Source of the DNA: Aeromicrobium sp. 9AM
GTDB taxonomy: Bacteria > Actinomycetota > Actinomycetes > Propionibacteriales > Nocardioidaceae
Assembly (NCBI RefSeq): GCF_902506105.1
Contig: NZ_LR733304.1
Location: 1,783,458 to 1,847,457, forward strand
DNA: 64,000 bases
Direction: 5' to 3'
Positions 63,657 to 64,000 of this stretch are shown here, piece by piece. The translations under genes were made by a program, and so were the position numbers. Each line of letters opens with the position of its first letter. The stretch's first letter is position 1. The notes under the pieces were generated by a model. The model had not been told where the DNA came from. It did not search any database and was given only the letters and a program-made list of their open reading frames with translations.

Positions 63657-64000
63657 ATGGCGAGCTCGGGCGAGCAGTGGTGGCGTGATGCCGTGATCTA
63701 CCAGGTCTATCCGCGGTCGTGGGCCGACTCCAACGGCGATGGGATTGGCGACCTGCCCGGGATCACGGCCAGGCTCCCCCACCTCGCCGACCTCGGTGTC
63801 GACGCGATCTGGCTCTCGCCGTTCTACACCTCGCCCCAGCACGACGCCGGGTACGACGTCGCCGACTACCGCGACGTGGACCCGGTCTTCGGTGACCTCG
63901 CCGCCTTCGATCGACTCGCGGCGCGGGCGCACGAGCTCGGCCTGCGGGTCATCGTCGACATCGTCCCCAACCACTCGTCCGACGAGCACCCGTGGTTCGT
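63657..64000 (+). CDS. GH13 alpha-glucosidase/trehalose-synthase-like enzyme, 5' part
   Basis: First 114 residues of a GH13 glycoside hydrolase. WWRDAVIYQVYPRSWADSNGDGIGDLPGITARLPHLADLGVDAIWLSPFYTSPQHDAGYDVADYRDVDPVFG is the oligo-1,6-/alpha-glucosidase signature, and VIVDIVPNHSSDEHPWF covers conserved region I (DxxxNH). GGAGGGAG lies upstream of the ATG. The gene runs off the window, so exact specificity cannot be read. Confidence 0.93.
   Translation, partial: MASSGEQWWRDAVIYQVYPRSWADSNGDGIGDLPGITARLPHLADLGVDAIWLSPFYTSPQHDAGYDVADYRDVDPVFGDLAAFDRLAARAHELGLRVIVDIVPNHSSDEHPWF

Overview
This window is high-GC actinobacterial chromosome. The gene set and neighbourhoods (lepA next to rpsT and holA-comEC-comEA; rne-rplU-rpmA-obg-proB-proA-nadD-rsfS; SigE-type sigma factor; DUF5819 with HTTM; GIY-YIG and AbiEi-like genes bracketed by short palindromes) suggest the order Propionibacteriales, most likely Nocardioidaceae (Aeromicrobium or Nocardioides-like). 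That placement is inference from gene content, not from a search. There is no prophage, integron, CRISPR array or large mobile element. Most of the window is a stable core region, with small accessory pockets.

Layout. 1-3.7 kb: start of an acyl-CoA ligase (cut by the window edge), a MOSC protein with a small membrane protein, and lepA. 4-10.5 kb: rpsT facing a leftward operon comEA-comEC-holA-DUF418 acyltransferase, then degV. 10.5-14.2 kb: leuS, then a GIY-YIG gene enclosed by inverted palindromic repeats. 13.9-19.4 kb: a sodium/solute symporter with a small membrane partner, a MarR/EamA divergent pair, and trkA-trkH. 19.5-28.1 kb: a cell-surface glycopolymer locus with two TagF-like polymerases, a GlfT1-like glycosyltransferase, UDP-galactopyranose mutase, a GT-C membrane glycosyltransferase and a PAP2 enzyme. 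28.1-30.6 kb: an ECF sigma factor with its own ECF-type promoter, overlapping a membrane-anchored beta-propeller protein. 30.7-37.4 kb: patatin and a CDP-ribitol type bifunctional enzyme, a siderophore-interacting protein divergent from an M13 peptidase, and an MFS carrier. 37.4-40.9 kb: an SdpB-like HTTM protein, an SdpA-like DUF5819 protein and an LPDTG-anchored acidic repeat protein. 41.1-43.7 kb: a secreted protein, a TAP-type hydrolase and tRNA-Ala. 43.7-53.8 kb: the conserved phosphatase-rsfS-nadD-proA-proB-obg-rpmA-rplU-rne block. 53.9-58.6 kb: an MFS gene and a LAL-type LuxR regulator flanked by two related tiny proteins, sitting between the DUF2344 and radical-SAM genes that are often neighbours. 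58.7-64 kb: the radical-SAM gene, an AbiEi-like gene bracketed by palindromes, ndk, and the start of a GH13 enzyme.

Regulatory pattern. At least sixteen start codons lie 6-7 nt downstream of a TAnnnT box, so many transcripts here are probably leaderless. In two divergent pairs the gap is only 17 bp (siderophore-interacting protein/M13) or 39 bp (marR/eamA), and both -10 boxes are built into one symmetric element. The most interesting candidates for undescribed biology are the LuxR regulator with two paralogous small genes sharing one bipartite promoter motif, the SdpAB-like pair beside an acidic LPXTG repeat protein, and two nuclease-type genes each enclosed by inverted palindromic repeats.
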